Notes: a model not told the origin generated them from the letters alone. Shown: positions 16,527-25,364, counted from the stretch's first letter. The stretch: 64,000 bases of DNA from Methanocorpusculum parvum (GCA_002287215.1 LMVO01000012.1:1-64000); one strand, 5' to 3'. Program-made: numbers and translations.

Positions 16527-17549
16527 ATGTACTTCGATAAAATCCCGACCGTTCCAACAGCAGACGAACTGCTCGACCGCAGTTTCCGCCGTGCTTCCAG
16601 GAAGATGCGGGAAAAAACAAATAAACGTCATGCAAATGAGGACTTCGTCCGGGCGATCACCCAGGCGACGCATGACAAACTGGTAACTATAATCCAGAGC
16701 TTTCCCGAGTTTGAAGAGCTGCCGCCCTTTTACCGGGACCTGTGCGACATATTATTCGGGATGGATGCCTTAAAGAAGAATCTCGGCATGGTGGGATGGG
16801 CCGCAAAGAATGTGCGTGACGTAGGAAACAGTATCTCGAAAGGGATGCGCTGGACCGATACCCAGATCGAACGAAGACGTGCGGTCGCACGCATCGCTTC
16901 GATCGTGCACCGGGCGGATGACGCACTCCGGTATCTCAACGATGTCAGAAACGTTCTTCGAAAACTCCCGGTGATCAGCACCGATGAGTTTACGATCGTT
17001 GTGGCCGGATACCCAAACGTCGGCAAATCCTCGTTCATCCGTCTGGTCTCCAGCGGTGAACCGGAGGTCGCCTCCTATCCGTTTACGACAAAAGGCGTTA
17101 TCGTCGGACACAGAAATGCTGAACGCAGACGAAAGATCCAGTTCATCGACACGCCGGGTCTTCTCGACCGTGCCGATGAGGAGCGAAACGTCATCGAAAA
17201 GCAGGCGCTCAACGCGCTGGTCTATGTCGCCGATCTGGTGCTCTTTATCATCGATGCAAGTGAAAACTGCGGCTACTCATTTGAAGCCCAGATGAAACTC
17301 CGCGAGGAGATCGAGTCGATCATCTCGGTTCCCATGATCTCGGTCGTGAACAAATCGGATGTAAAAAGCGTTGACGGATTCTTCAACATGTCCACCGTCT
17401 CCGGCGAAGGCGTCGAGGAAGTCCTTGCAGAACTCCTCAGGCTTCGCAATGAGATGAAGGTGGAAGAGGAAGTCGACCTCCGTTCAGAACTCCCGCAGCC
17501 GGAGATCCGGCGGCACGGAGCAAGACTGGATACAGAAACTCATTTCTGA
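16527..17549 (+). CDS. Nog1-type GTPase (ribosome assembly)
   Basis: A 340-residue OBG-HflX-like GTPase. The N-terminal helical domain (1-150) has the NOG1 pattern, and the G domain (about 155-310) shows G1 GYPNVGKSSF, G3 DTPGLLDR and G4 NKSD. NOG1 in eukaryotes matures the 60S subunit; archaeal members are presumed to act in large-subunit biogenesis. Normal archaeal length, shorter than the yeast protein because the C-terminal extension is absent. Confidence 0.9.
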   Translation: MYFDKIPTVPTADELLDRSFRRASRKMREKTNKRHANEDFVRAITQATHDKLVTIIQSFPEFEELPPFYRDLCDILFGMDALKKNLGMVGWAAKNVRDVGNSISKGMRWTDTQIERRRAVARIASIVHRADDALRYLNDVRNVLRKLPVISTDEFTIVVAGYPNVGKSSFIRLVSSGEPEVASYPFTTKGVIVGHRNAERRRKIQFIDTPGLLDRADEERNVIEKQALNALVYVADLVLFIIDASENCGYSFEAQMKLREEIESIISVPMISVVNKSDVKSVDGFFNMSTVSGEGVEEVLAELLRLRNEMKVEEEVDLRSELPQPEIRRHGARLDTETHF

Positions 17550-17560
17550 TCCGGCAAACC

Positions 17561-17569
17561 TTTTTTTTT
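17561..17569 (+). terminator. T-run terminator after the Nog1-type gene
   Basis: Nine T residues 11 bases after the stop, in the convergent gap before the CDP-alcohol transferase gene. Confidence 0.5.
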
Positions 17570-17589
17570 ATTTATTAGTGTTACCAGGC

Positions 17590-17634
17590 CGTCTCCCTTC
17601 CGGGTCGTATACCTTGAAACACCGCGTAACTTCT
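17590..17634 (-). repeat. Terminal fragment of the intergenic repeat
   Basis: On the minus strand AGAAGTTACGCGGTGTT (17618-17634) matches the repeat terminus and is followed by a degenerate CGGAAGGGAGAC stretch (to about 17590). Only the end of the unit is present, between two convergent genes. Confidence 0.55.
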
Positions 17635-17643
17635 AAAAAATAG

Positions 17644-18291
17644 TTAGTCTTTCTTATACTCGCCGTGCTTTCTCCAGAGGTACCATAATCTCTGGAATGC
17701 CGACAGATTCGTGCAGACGGCGACAAGGATCACGGCGATCCAGATCTGGCCGATAACGCCGAACAGAACAAGCGAGATCATCGTCTCGGGTCTGCCGAAA
17801 AATCCGACCCCTTCAAGCGGATCCGAGATCTTACCGTCCTCTTTGCAGGTATAGCCGATCTCCGCATAGGTCACCGGTTTGATGAACGTGTTCATGATCG
17901 AACCGATCACGGCAAGTCCGGCGATCAGCATATCCGCAGTCGGCGCAAAACCCGTAAACTGGGAGATGATCGGGATCCCCGAAAGACCGATCGCGAGAAG
18001 CACGATCCCGTCCACATATTTATCGACGATCCAGTCACAAACCGCGCCGAAATCGCTTTTCTTACCGGTGATGCGTGCGACCGAACCGTCCGTCAGATCC
18101 AGGATCCCGGAGATCAGGAGAAGCACGCTCCCGATAAGAAACGACTGACAGAAGTAACAGACCGCCGCACCGATCCCGAAAAACAGCGAAAGAAGCGTGA
18201 TCTGATTGGGACTCATGCCTGTTTTGACGAAGACGCTCACGACCGGGTCGAGCCAGCCCGTCAGTTTGTATCTGAGTGATGTGATATTCAT
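17644..18291 (-). CDS. CDP-alcohol phosphatidyltransferase family membrane enzyme
   Basis: A 215-residue integral membrane protein with the signature DLTDGSVAR followed by SDFGAVCDWIVDKYVD, matching D(x2)DG(x2)AR(x8-9)G(x3)D(x3)D, so the catalytic and metal-binding residues are intact. About five to six hydrophobic segments. It joins a CDP-activated lipid to an alcohol head group, probably in archaeal ether phospholipid synthesis. A second family member is at 34454. The head group cannot be read from sequence. Confidence 0.88.
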   Translation of the reverse strand: MNITSLRYKLTGWLDPVVSVFVKTGMSPNQITLLSLFFGIGAAVCYFCQSFLIGSVLLLISGILDLTDGSVARITGKKSDFGAVCDWIVDKYVDGIVLLAIGLSGIPIISQFTGFAPTADMLIAGLAVIGSIMNTFIKPVTYAEIGYTCKEDGKISDPLEGVGFFGRPETMISLVLFGVIGQIWIAVILVAVCTNLSAFQRLWYLWRKHGEYKKD

Positions 18292-18351
18292 GGATAGAGA
18301 GGTAAAATCATTTATCGGTGTGTGCTAAATATCTATACATCGTCAAGCTAT

Positions 18352-19050
18352 ATGAATCAGAAGGAAACTTTCATGGAGACACTACATAAACCAAACGTGC
18401 TGATGATTTCAGAGATCACAGCTGACGGGAAACTTACTCTTGGCAAAGGCGTTTCCAGTAAACTGCTGATGAAACACATGTCCCATGAAGCCGAGATTCT
18501 TCTCCACGAAACCCGTGCCGGGTATGACGCGATCATGGTCGGGTCATCGACGATACGGATCGACAACTCATTTCTGACCGTCAGGATGGTGCCGGGAAAA
18601 AACCCGCTGCGCGTCATCCCAAACAGCATGGCCGATCTGCCGGTCGAATCGAATGTTTTTGCAACGGAAAACGCCAAAACGGTCCTCGCCGTCTCCGCCC
18701 TGGCGCCGGAAGAGCGGCTTGCCGCGTTCAGGGAAAAGGGCGTCGAGATCATCGTCTGCGGCGAAGAGCATGTGGATTTTCCTCAGCTGATGGATATCCT
18801 TTATACAAAATATCAGGTGAAAAAACTCATCATCGAAGGAGGCCCGACGCTGAACTGGCATATGCTCCATCACCGGCTCGTGGACGAGATCCGGCTCATC
18901 CATATGCCGTTCATCGTCGGCGGAAGCGACACGCCGTCTCTCGTCGGCGGCATGCCGCTCGCATCCGAAAACGAGATGATCAGGCTCGATCTGAGAAGCA
19001 CCAGGATGTACGGCTCCAATCTGGTGACCGAGTATCAGGTCCTGTACTGA
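18352..19050 (+). CDS. arfC: Diaminohydroxyphosphoribosylaminopyrimidine reductase ArfC/RibD-C type
   Basis: A RibD C-terminal (dihydrofolate-reductase-like) reductase that uses NAD(P)H to reduce 2,5-diamino-6-ribosylamino-pyrimidinone phosphate in riboflavin and F420 synthesis. Core motifs are ITADGKLTLG near the N-terminus, DAIMVGSSTIRIDN, IIEGGPTLNWHM and FIVGGSDTPSLVGG. I chose the ATG at 18352 (232 residues) because a TATA-like TAAATATCTATA (18326-18337) is about 25 bases upstream; the ATG at 18373 is an alternative with normal family length. Confidence 0.88.
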   Translation: MNQKETFMETLHKPNVLMISEITADGKLTLGKGVSSKLLMKHMSHEAEILLHETRAGYDAIMVGSSTIRIDNSFLTVRMVPGKNPLRVIPNSMADLPVESNVFATENAKTVLAVSALAPEERLAAFREKGVEIIVCGEEHVDFPQLMDILYTKYQVKKLIIEGGPTLNWHMLHHRLVDEIRLIHMPFIVGGSDTPSLVGGMPLASENEMIRLDLRSTRMYGSNLVTEYQVLY

Positions 19051-19086
19051 AGAAGAATTATATGCTCAACGTGCCAAAATTCAGGT

Positions 19087-19554
19087 ATGGCACTTCAGGT
19101 CAATGATACGATACCCCCCTTCACTCTTTTAGACGCTGCTGGAAAGGAGTGGACGTTTCCAACGGATGCGTCACACCTTACGGTCCTGTATTTTTATCCA
19201 AAGGACAATACCGGCGGGTGCACGACTGAGGCAAAAGAGTTTTCAAGTCTCCTTCCGGAGTTTTCACGCCTCGATGCGCAGGTCTTCGGCATCAGCCCCG
19301 ACTCCGCCGCCAGCCATCAGAAGTTCATCGATAAGCAGCAGCTTTCAGTAACGCTGCTTTCCGATCCGGACAAGACCGTGATCAGCGCGTTTGGGGTCTG
19401 GGTCACAAAAAAGCTCTACGGCCGGGAGTACATGGGGGTTTTGCGCAGTACGTTCGTTATCGATTCAACAGGTAAGATCCTTGCCGCGTGGGACAAGGTA
19501 AAGGTCAAAGGGCATGCGTCCGAGGTCCTGCAGGCTCTCCACCCCCTGGTCTGA
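19087..19554 (+). CDS. bcp: Peroxiredoxin, BCP/PrxQ type
   Basis: A 155-residue thiol peroxidase that reduces peroxides at a peroxidatic cysteine in TGGCTTEAKEF; most relatives have TPGCT here. LYFYPKDNT before it and VLRSTFVID later fit the BCP branch. No second cysteine is present, so it is a 1-Cys enzyme that needs an external thiol. It lies close behind arfC with its own TATA-like ATTATATG at 19056-19063. Confidence 0.92.
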   Translation: MALQVNDTIPPFTLLDAAGKEWTFPTDASHLTVLYFYPKDNTGGCTTEAKEFSSLLPEFSRLDAQVFGISPDSAASHQKFIDKQQLSVTLLSDPDKTVISAFGVWVTKKLYGREYMGVLRSTFVIDSTGKILAAWDKVKVKGHASEVLQALHPLV

Positions 19555-19623
19555 AGGAGAAACGCACAGAATAATCTGCAAAAAAGAACGGGCGAAGGGT
19601 CCATCCGGCTCAAGGGCCGTCCT

Positions 19624-20463
19624 TCACCCGAAACAGACCCAGCGGTCGTAGATCGGATCACGCGTATTTTCCATGATCGAAAGCGTCCGGTCCACTCCGT
19701 CGGCCCACTCCTGCACCCAGAAGGCTTCCTCCTGAGTTGCCACGGTAATAAGCGTCTTCTCCGTGATCCCGGCAAGCTCCTCCACGATCGGCCGCCAGAT
19801 ATCCTTTGTATATCCGTAGATCTGGCCGAACATGATCCCGACCCCGTACTCCGCATCCGGCAGATACGCCGAAGCAGCTCTTGCATCGATACATGCCGTA
19901 CGTCCCGGGGCCAGCCGTCCGGACGAAAGACCCAGCGCCAAAAGCTCGGGATCGTTGTCATACGCGATAGGATCAGCCCCCATCTCACGAAGGAGAAGCG
20001 AACCGATCCCTGACCCGGCGCAGGCATCCAGCGCGGTACCGGAGATCGAGGGACCCCATACCTCGTGTAAAAGACCGCGGACCTTGCCGACCCTTTCCTC
20101 GGTCAGATCGTCACCGGCTGGCGCGATCACCGTCTGGATGATCTCAGCGTAATACGCCCGGCATGCATCCTCAACATTCCCGCGGTCCTCCTGATAGATA
20201 TCCCCGTCGGCTGCTTCGAAGAGGGAAAACTCGCCCGCGGTCGGCGACCGGAAAAGCCAGGAGGTCCCGCACCACTCATCGCCGCTTTTCACTGCAAACA
20301 AAAGCGGGCTCTCGTCCTCATCGATCAGGAGCCTCGCTCCCTTATCCGCCGGCTCAGCCTCGCAGATCAAAACACCCGGCTCCCCATTGTTCACGAGCGA
20401 TGCATAATCCGGTTCAAGCATGCGCAGCTCATCGAGCTCCAGCATTGCAGAAAGTTTCGACAT
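19624..20463 (-). CDS. SAM-dependent methyltransferase-like protein
   Basis: A 279-residue protein. The C-terminal half (about 120-279) looks like a class I methyltransferase fold: motif I ALDACAGSGIGSLLL, acidic AYDNDPELLALG after strand 2, and a weak motif around YGVGIMFGQIYG. The N-terminal half holds acidic and aromatic segments (SWLFRSPTAGEFSLFEA) I do not recognise. The start directly abuts the stop of the bactofilin-like gene upstream, so they are co-transcribed. Substrate unknown; catalytic NPPY-type motif not seen. Confidence 0.65.
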   Translation of the reverse strand: MSKLSAMLELDELRMLEPDYASLVNNGEPGVLICEAEPADKGARLLIDEDESPLLFAVKSGDEWCGTSWLFRSPTAGEFSLFEAADGDIYQEDRGNVEDACRAYYAEIIQTVIAPAGDDLTEERVGKVRGLLHEVWGPSISGTALDACAGSGIGSLLLREMGADPIAYDNDPELLALGLSSGRLAPGRTACIDARAASAYLPDAEYGVGIMFGQIYGYTKDIWRPIVEELAGITEKTLITVATQEEAFWVQEWADGVDRTLSIMENTRDPIYDRWVCFG

Positions 20464-21525
20464 TTATTTTCCTTCCGTTCTTCCGATGGTGAGCCCATCG
20501 GTCGCTTTGATCACGCCGCTTACCCGTGCGTCTTCATGCAGCCAGACAGTTTTGCCTGCAACATCGCCTAAAACATCAGCTCCGCGCTCGACCCGGATAT
20601 TCTGGGCCGCCACATCGCCGTGGATAGCCGTCCGCGGTCCGAGTTTGATCCGCTGGGACGCCTGCACGCTGCCAAAAAGCGTCGTGTCCTTTCTGATCTT
20701 GACCGACTGCGCCCGGATATTGCCGTGCAGACGGCAGTTCGATCCGACATCCATCGGTGTTGGAACGGAAAAGTATCTGAGATCCATCGTCGTTTTCGGC
20801 GGGAGGACGAGAGGCGCGGCGTTCGCTTCGGAGATAAGACTCTCTACGCGTTTTTTCGCCGCCTCTTCGCCTTCCAGATGAAGCATCGTCATCACATACA
20901 GAAGAAGATACAAAACGACCGGCATAGGGTTGCGGATCGCGATATCCCCGTACGCCTTGAACTCCTTGTCGATCACGACGTTGTCCCCGATATCCAGATT
21001 GCCGCCTACATTCAGTTTTCCATGGATCTTGACGCCTTCGCCGAGATAGGCGTCCCCATTGCAGAGAACGGTTCCGTGGACCTCACAGAAGTTGTCGATC
21101 CTGAGATCCCCTTCGGCCACGATATCGCCGTGCATGACCGAAAGTTCGCTGATAACGATATCATCGCCGTACAGACCGTAGCCGATATCACAGTGATCCC
21201 CCACTAAAATATCATGCTTTGTTTTGAGATTGCGTTCCTGCAGTTCGGTCTTGTCAGGCAGGTAACAGGTTTTGAAAAGATCAGAGGAGGAGATAAGAAT
21301 GGACGCGGTATCCTCGTCGACTTCTGAAAGGTTGAGACGAGGAGGCGCCGCCGCCTCCGGCCCGACCTCAGAGAACAGCGGTTCAGGTCCGTCTTTTTGT
21401 TCTTCTGATGATGACTGTGCAAGCTCCTCCTCCTCTTCGGGAGTGAGATCCGGTAATTTTAGGAAGGAATCCTCCTCGCCGGGTATCGATTCAGCTATTA
21501 TTATCCGTTTTTTTTCCTCCGCCAT
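20464..21525 (-). CDS. Bactofilin-like / polymer-forming beta-helix protein
   Basis: A 353-residue protein. After an acidic, low-complexity N-terminus (1-100), two blocks of short repeated beta-strand units occur: about 108-205 (GDHCDIGYG ... GDLRIDNFCEVHGTV ... GVKIHGKLNVGGNLDIGDN) and about 265-353 (VGSNCRLHGNIRAQSVKIRK ... GDVAAQNIRVERGADVLGDV). Such repeats make a right-handed or left-handed beta-helix as in bactofilins and LbH acyltransferases; no acyltransferase catalytic His is evident. A hydrophobic helix (VVLYLLLYVMTMLHL) separates the blocks. Cytoskeletal or scaffold role is inferred. Confidence 0.7.
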   Translation of the reverse strand: MAEEKKRIIIAESIPGEEDSFLKLPDLTPEEEEELAQSSSEEQKDGPEPLFSEVGPEAAAPPRLNLSEVDEDTASILISSSDLFKTCYLPDKTELQERNLKTKHDILVGDHCDIGYGLYGDDIVISELSVMHGDIVAEGDLRIDNFCEVHGTVLCNGDAYLGEGVKIHGKLNVGGNLDIGDNVVIDKEFKAYGDIAIRNPMPVVLYLLLYVMTMLHLEGEEAAKKRVESLISEANAAPLVLPPKTTMDLRYFSVPTPMDVGSNCRLHGNIRAQSVKIRKDTTLFGSVQASQRIKLGPRTAIHGDVAAQNIRVERGADVLGDVAGKTVWLHEDARVSGVIKATDGLTIGRTEGK

Positions 21526-21551
21526 TCTCCACCACGTGTATTAGTATATCG

Positions 21552-22772
21552 TTATGCTCCGTACTTATGGGTTTTGTCGATAAGGTCGCAAAGGATCGGC
21601 ATGAGACTGCCGCCCGATATCCGGCACATGCCTCCTGCGGCGCAGGAGATCTCGTCGTACGACGTGACTGTGTCGATACGCGTTCCGTCCCCGTGAAGGA
21701 TCAGGGGGACAGGGTCTGCGCTGTGATCTTTGATGGTGCAGGGGGTCGAGTGGTCTCCGCAGACGGCGATCATCAGGTCGGGGATATCGAAAAACGGCAG
21801 AATGGCCGCGTCGACCTCTTCCAGATACTTCATCTTCTCGACGGCTTTTCCGTCGTGGCCGTACTCATCAGCTGCTTTGACATTGAAGAGGACGAAGTCT
21901 TTTTTCTCCAGTTCGCGGCAGACGAGGTTTACCTGATCTGCAAGCGGGGTCGTCGGAAGGACCGGGATCCTCTCAAGACCGACGGAACTGCCGATACCTG
22001 CGATCAATGCTGCTGCGGCGACGACGCTGCCGGTAAGTTCATGTTTCTCTTCGAAGGGTTCGTAGACACCCATCTCGCCGGCTCCCCGGATGAGGACGGC
22101 GTTTGCCGGGTATTCGCCGCGGGCTTTTCGTTCAAGGTTGACCGGATGGTTTTTCAGGATCTCCGCCGCCTGGGCCGCGAAGGCATTGCAGACTTCGGCG
22201 GTGAAGGCGGCTTCTGCCGTGTCATCTTCCGCGACGATGGTTTTTGGCAGAACGCCGGTCTTTTTCGGATCGTTGGATGATACGGCCGCACTGAGTCCTT
22301 TGCCTCTGAGAGCGAGGGCCGCACGGTGTCCGGTTCCCGGCGCGAACTCGATCTCGACGCCGTATTTTGACAGATCGACACCGTCTTTCACGGCGGCGGA
22401 GATCTCGGCAGTGTCGGGTATGCGGCCTGCACGCCGGTCGATCACCTTGCCGTCGTCATCGACTGTCGCATAATTTGCCCGAAAGCCGATCATGCCGGGT
22501 TCCATTTTTATGCCGCAGCCTGCAGCCTCAAGGGGTCCTCTGCCGGTATAATACGTGTGCGGATCATACCCGAGGAGGCTGAGATGCGAGGTGTCGGATC
22601 CGGCACGGACCCCGGGAGCGATCGGATCCATGATCCCGCAGATGCCTTCGGCGGCAAGCCGGTCGAGATTTGGGAGGGAGGCGGCTTCAAGCGGGGTTTT
22701 ATTTCCCAGATTTCTGCATGGTCTGTCACCCACACCATCAATAATGAGGAGAAGGATTTTTGATGCTGTCAT
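21552..22772 (-). CDS. apgM: 2,3-bisphosphoglycerate-independent phosphoglycerate mutase, archaeal type
   Basis: Interconverts 3- and 2-phosphoglycerate in glycolysis/gluconeogenesis. The 406 residues belong to the alkaline-phosphatase superfamily: metal motif IIDGVGDRP at the N-terminus, catalytic-serine region SDTSHLSLLGYDP, TGRGPLEAAGCGI, and the C-terminal metal site AVCGDHSTPCTIKDHS. Length is normal for archaeal ApgM. It is on the minus strand 26 bases downstream of nothing but its own promoter region and directly upstream of the bactofilin-like gene. Confidence 0.94.
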   Translation of the reverse strand: MTASKILLLIIDGVGDRPCRNLGNKTPLEAASLPNLDRLAAEGICGIMDPIAPGVRAGSDTSHLSLLGYDPHTYYTGRGPLEAAGCGIKMEPGMIGFRANYATVDDDGKVIDRRAGRIPDTAEISAAVKDGVDLSKYGVEIEFAPGTGHRAALALRGKGLSAAVSSNDPKKTGVLPKTIVAEDDTAEAAFTAEVCNAFAAQAAEILKNHPVNLERKARGEYPANAVLIRGAGEMGVYEPFEEKHELTGSVVAAAALIAGIGSSVGLERIPVLPTTPLADQVNLVCRELEKKDFVLFNVKAADEYGHDGKAVEKMKYLEEVDAAILPFFDIPDLMIAVCGDHSTPCTIKDHSADPVPLILHGDGTRIDTVTSYDEISCAAGGMCRISGGSLMPILCDLIDKTHKYGA

Positions 22773-23223
22773 TATGGAATTAATTTGATCGGATACCTCT
22801 TAGTGTATTCTGTTCAGTTATCTCATCGATGCGTGCCCGCCGCATCCGGCCGCGCCGGAAGATATCAGGCTTTTCACGACCCGGTGATGCCAAAACGGCC
22901 CAATAGAGTGAAATCCGGCATGCTGATGCGGCAGCTTACCTGAATCTGAGTATCCCCGCACACATAAGTAAAATCCAGAATAATTTTTCTGAATTTCTGA
23001 TATCTCCAATAAAATCATCCATATAATGCATCGTTCTTCGTAGAGTTTTTCCCGGAAAGGAGGGTCCGGCGAGTACAAAACAGGAGGAAAAACACAAAAA
23101 ATCCGAATCTGATGATGAACGCTCTGCTCCTCTGAAGCGGGACAAAATGCCGGATGAAATAGACATTATAATATATGCATGGATGCGTAAAAAAGTAAAT
23201 GCTTAGTCAGGGATGAAGGCACG
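22773..23223. other. 451-base intergenic region with divergent promoters
   Basis: Between apgM (minus) and the Cache lipoprotein (plus). It holds a GC-rich patch at 22830-22860, and near its right end the TATA-like ATTATAATATATG (23165-23177), about 47 bases before the lipoprotein start. A 60-codon open frame at 23027-23206 is described separately. I see no RNA gene or repeat-family copy here. Confidence 0.5.
23027..23206 (+). pseudogene. Possible gene remnant, charged C-terminal tail
   Basis: A plus frame stays open for 60 codons and reads as a charged, helix-forming tail (KQEEKHKKSESDDERSAPLK, then DEIDIIIYAWMRKKVNA) before TAG. No ATG, GTG or TTG opens it until an ATG at 23147, which would give only 19 residues. 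It could be the end of a decayed gene or a chance open frame. No family recognised. Confidence 0.22.
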
Positions 23224-24885
23224 ATGACCCGTCAAATACTGCATATTCTTACATTTTGTCTGCTCCTGGCCATCATTCTGACCACCGGATGCATCGCATC
23301 AGGGCAGCTCACCCCGGTTCCCGGAGATCACGCTGCCGATATGCAGAAGGCACTGGACTCCTGGATACCGGTTCTCGATTCCCAGATCACGGAAATATGT
23401 GCCCTGACCAGTGCTGCGGCCGTTGAGCTGAAAGGGACCGAAAACGATCCCTTCGCACAGAAACAGATATTTCTCCAGCTTCGCCGGGACATCCCCGCAT
23501 GCTCCGAGATCTGTCTTGCCGATGCGCACAATATCGTTGCCGCAGTAACCGGAAACCCGAAAAATCAGGAGTATATCGGGCATCCCGCCTGCACGGCGGT
23601 CACCGAAGAGGAGTTTGCCGCGGCAGGCGGCTGTATCATCTCTCCGCCCCTTACCCTTATCAACGGGGATCTCGGGATTCTTTTCAGCGCTCCGGTGTAT
23701 GATAAAAACGGCATATACGCCGGATCGCTGCGCGTGTTTGTGAACCCCGCCCATCTCTTTTCCGGCCCGGTCTCTGAACTGAAAAAAGACGGTTATACGC
23801 TCTGGACGGTCCGGCCGGACGGTGTGCAGATCTATGACGAAGACCTTCAGGAGCTCAGCAAAAACATCCTGACCGATATCCTGTATCAGGAATCAACGGT
23901 CTATCAGGCCATGCACCGGGTAACTTCGGAAAAACAGGGGGCCGTGTCATATCTCTTTCACAATGTCGGGTGGACCGGATACGGCCAGGCAAACGCCGTC
24001 TGGAATACGATCGGTCTGCCGGACGGCACGGAGTGGCGGGTCGTTTTAAGTGACAATGTGAACACGGAAAAAACAGCCGAACCGGCCGTCAGCCACACGG
24101 CGGATGATCTGCGGACCTTTGTCGAAAAAGCCTACAGATACGCCCGGACCCACACCAAAGAAGATGCATTGGCTGCATTCAACGATCCAAACGGCGCGTT
24201 CGTCGATAAGGAACTCTACATCTTTGCCTATGATATGTATGGATCGACCCTGGCACTGCCCTATCAGCCGGACATGATCGGTATGGACCGGCGCAGCGGC
24301 GAGGATATCGTCGGCGTGAAACCTGTTCAGCGGTTTATCGACCGGGCAGGTTTCGGCGGCGGCTATCTTTTTTACCAGTATCCAAATCCGGCAAACGGGT
24401 TTGCTTCCGAACTGAAGCTTTCGTATGTGATGTCGGTGGATGATGACTGGCTGATCGGCGCAGGGATCTATCCGGGGACTCCTGAGCTCAATTACAGCTG
24501 GGAGATGCGCGATCAGCTGATAATGCAGGTGAGGGAGCTGCATTATCTTTCCACGGCGCTTCCCCGTGAGGAACTTCTGCGGATGATGAACGATCCGTCA
24601 GCCAGGTTCCATGTCGAAGGGCTTTATCCGTTTGCGCTGGATGCTGAGGGCACGCTTCTGTCCAACGCCTACAACCCGTCCCGGATCGGGACAAATCATC
24701 TGGGATATACGAACTCTTTTGGTATGTCGCCGATCCGGGAAGCCCTCTCTCTTTGCGCGTCCGGTGGAGGGCTGATGTACAGTCTTGTGCTGGATCCGGC
24801 ATATACGAGGGAGGAGTATATCCTCATGTATGTGGAGCCGGCGGATGATGGGATCTGTTACGGCAGTATGATGGTTCTGGAGTGA
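23224..24885 (+). CDS. Lipoprotein with three Cache-like sensory domains
   Basis: A 553-residue secreted protein with a signal peptide and a lipobox-like TTGCIASG (Cys22), then apparently three ligand-binding modules: a double-Cache-like N-terminal part (about 40-285, with DLGILFSAPVYDKNG), a single Cache (about 295-430, AFNDPNGAFVDKELYIFAYD ... DDDWLIGAGIY) and a third related unit (about 437-550, MNDPSARFHVEGLYPFALD). Cache domains bind small molecules outside the cell. No kinase, HAMP or methyl-accepting region is attached. Its stop overlaps the next gene by GTGA, pointing to a membrane partner. Confidence 0.8.
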   Translation: MTRQILHILTFCLLLAIILTTGCIASGQLTPVPGDHAADMQKALDSWIPVLDSQITEICALTSAAAVELKGTENDPFAQKQIFLQLRRDIPACSEICLADAHNIVAAVTGNPKNQEYIGHPACTAVTEEEFAAAGGCIISPPLTLINGDLGILFSAPVYDKNGIYAGSLRVFVNPAHLFSGPVSELKKDGYTLWTVRPDGVQIYDEDLQELSKNILTDILYQESTVYQAMHRVTSEKQGAVSYLFHNVGWTGYGQANAVWNTIGLPDGTEWRVVLSDNVNTEKTAEPAVSHTADDLRTFVEKAYRYARTHTKEDALAAFNDPNGAFVDKELYIFAYDMYGSTLALPYQPDMIGMDRRSGEDIVGVKPVQRFIDRAGFGGGYLFYQYPNPANGFASELKLSYVMSVDDDWLIGAGIYPGTPELNYSWEMRDQLIMQVRELHYLSTALPREELLRMMNDPSARFHVEGLYPFALDAEGTLLSNAYNPSRIGTNHLGYTNSFGMSPIREALSLCASGGGLMYSLVLDPAYTREEYILMYVEPADDGICYGSMMVLE

Positions 24886-25322
24886 TCAAGTTGGCACTAC
24901 GATACAAAAAACAAACACAGAAAGAAAAACGCATGGTCATGGCAGGTGTTCTCGGTATTGCTTCGCTTTTCATTGTCGGGGTATTCGCCCTGGCGGCGCT
25001 GGTCGGAACCGGGTATGTCGTGGACAAATCACTCGAAGATCCGGATGTTCTGCTGCATGTGTTTGTGGTCGGGAATGATGTGATCGTGACGATCTATGAG
25101 GGACGCCGGGTCAATGATCTTGTGATGCTTTCTCTGGAGATCGAAGGTGTCGTGCTTCCTGCTTCGGTCGCATGCATCCCGATCTCAACTGCAGGAACCG
25201 GGGAAGTGCGTTTCAGTAACGCCTGTTCCGGCGTTACCGGGACGCGGGATATCGCGGTCAGGGGAGTGTTCGCGGACGGCGCGACCAGGCTTCTTAAAAT
25301 TAATACGATGAAGTTTACCTAA
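24882..25322 (+). CDS. Small membrane protein with pilin-like N-terminus
   Basis: A 146-residue protein starting with GTG in a four-base overlap with the Cache lipoprotein. A basic N-terminus (KLALRYKKQTQKEKR) precedes one hydrophobic segment (about 18-47), and the remainder is a beta-rich external domain with VVGNDVIVTIYEGRRVNDL, loosely like archaeal type IV pilin C-terminal patterns. Two cysteines (ACIPIS, NACSG) might pair. I do not recognise a firm family. Overlap suggests it works with the lipoprotein at the cell surface. Confidence 0.65.
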   Translation: MIKLALRYKKQTQKEKRMVMAGVLGIASLFIVGVFALAALVGTGYVVDKSLEDPDVLLHVFVVGNDVIVTIYEGRRVNDLVMLSLEIEGVVLPASVACIPISTAGTGEVRFSNACSGVTGTRDIAVRGVFADGATRLLKINTMKFT

Positions 25323-25347
25323 CCGGATCTTCTTTTCTTTTTTTCAA

Positions 25348-25364
25348 TAGGAGTTACGCGGTGT
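25348..25364 (+). repeat. Terminal motif of the intergenic repeat
   Basis: ATAGGAGTTACGCGGTGT is identical to the consensus terminus, but the sequence after it does not follow the unit, so this is a solo end or a rearranged copy. Confidence 0.6.

Noticed and set aside
22818-23166. Two minus-strand open frames of 86 and 76 codons
   Set aside because: Low-complexity, no start context, and no family resemblance; the region is better read as an intergenic promoter region.
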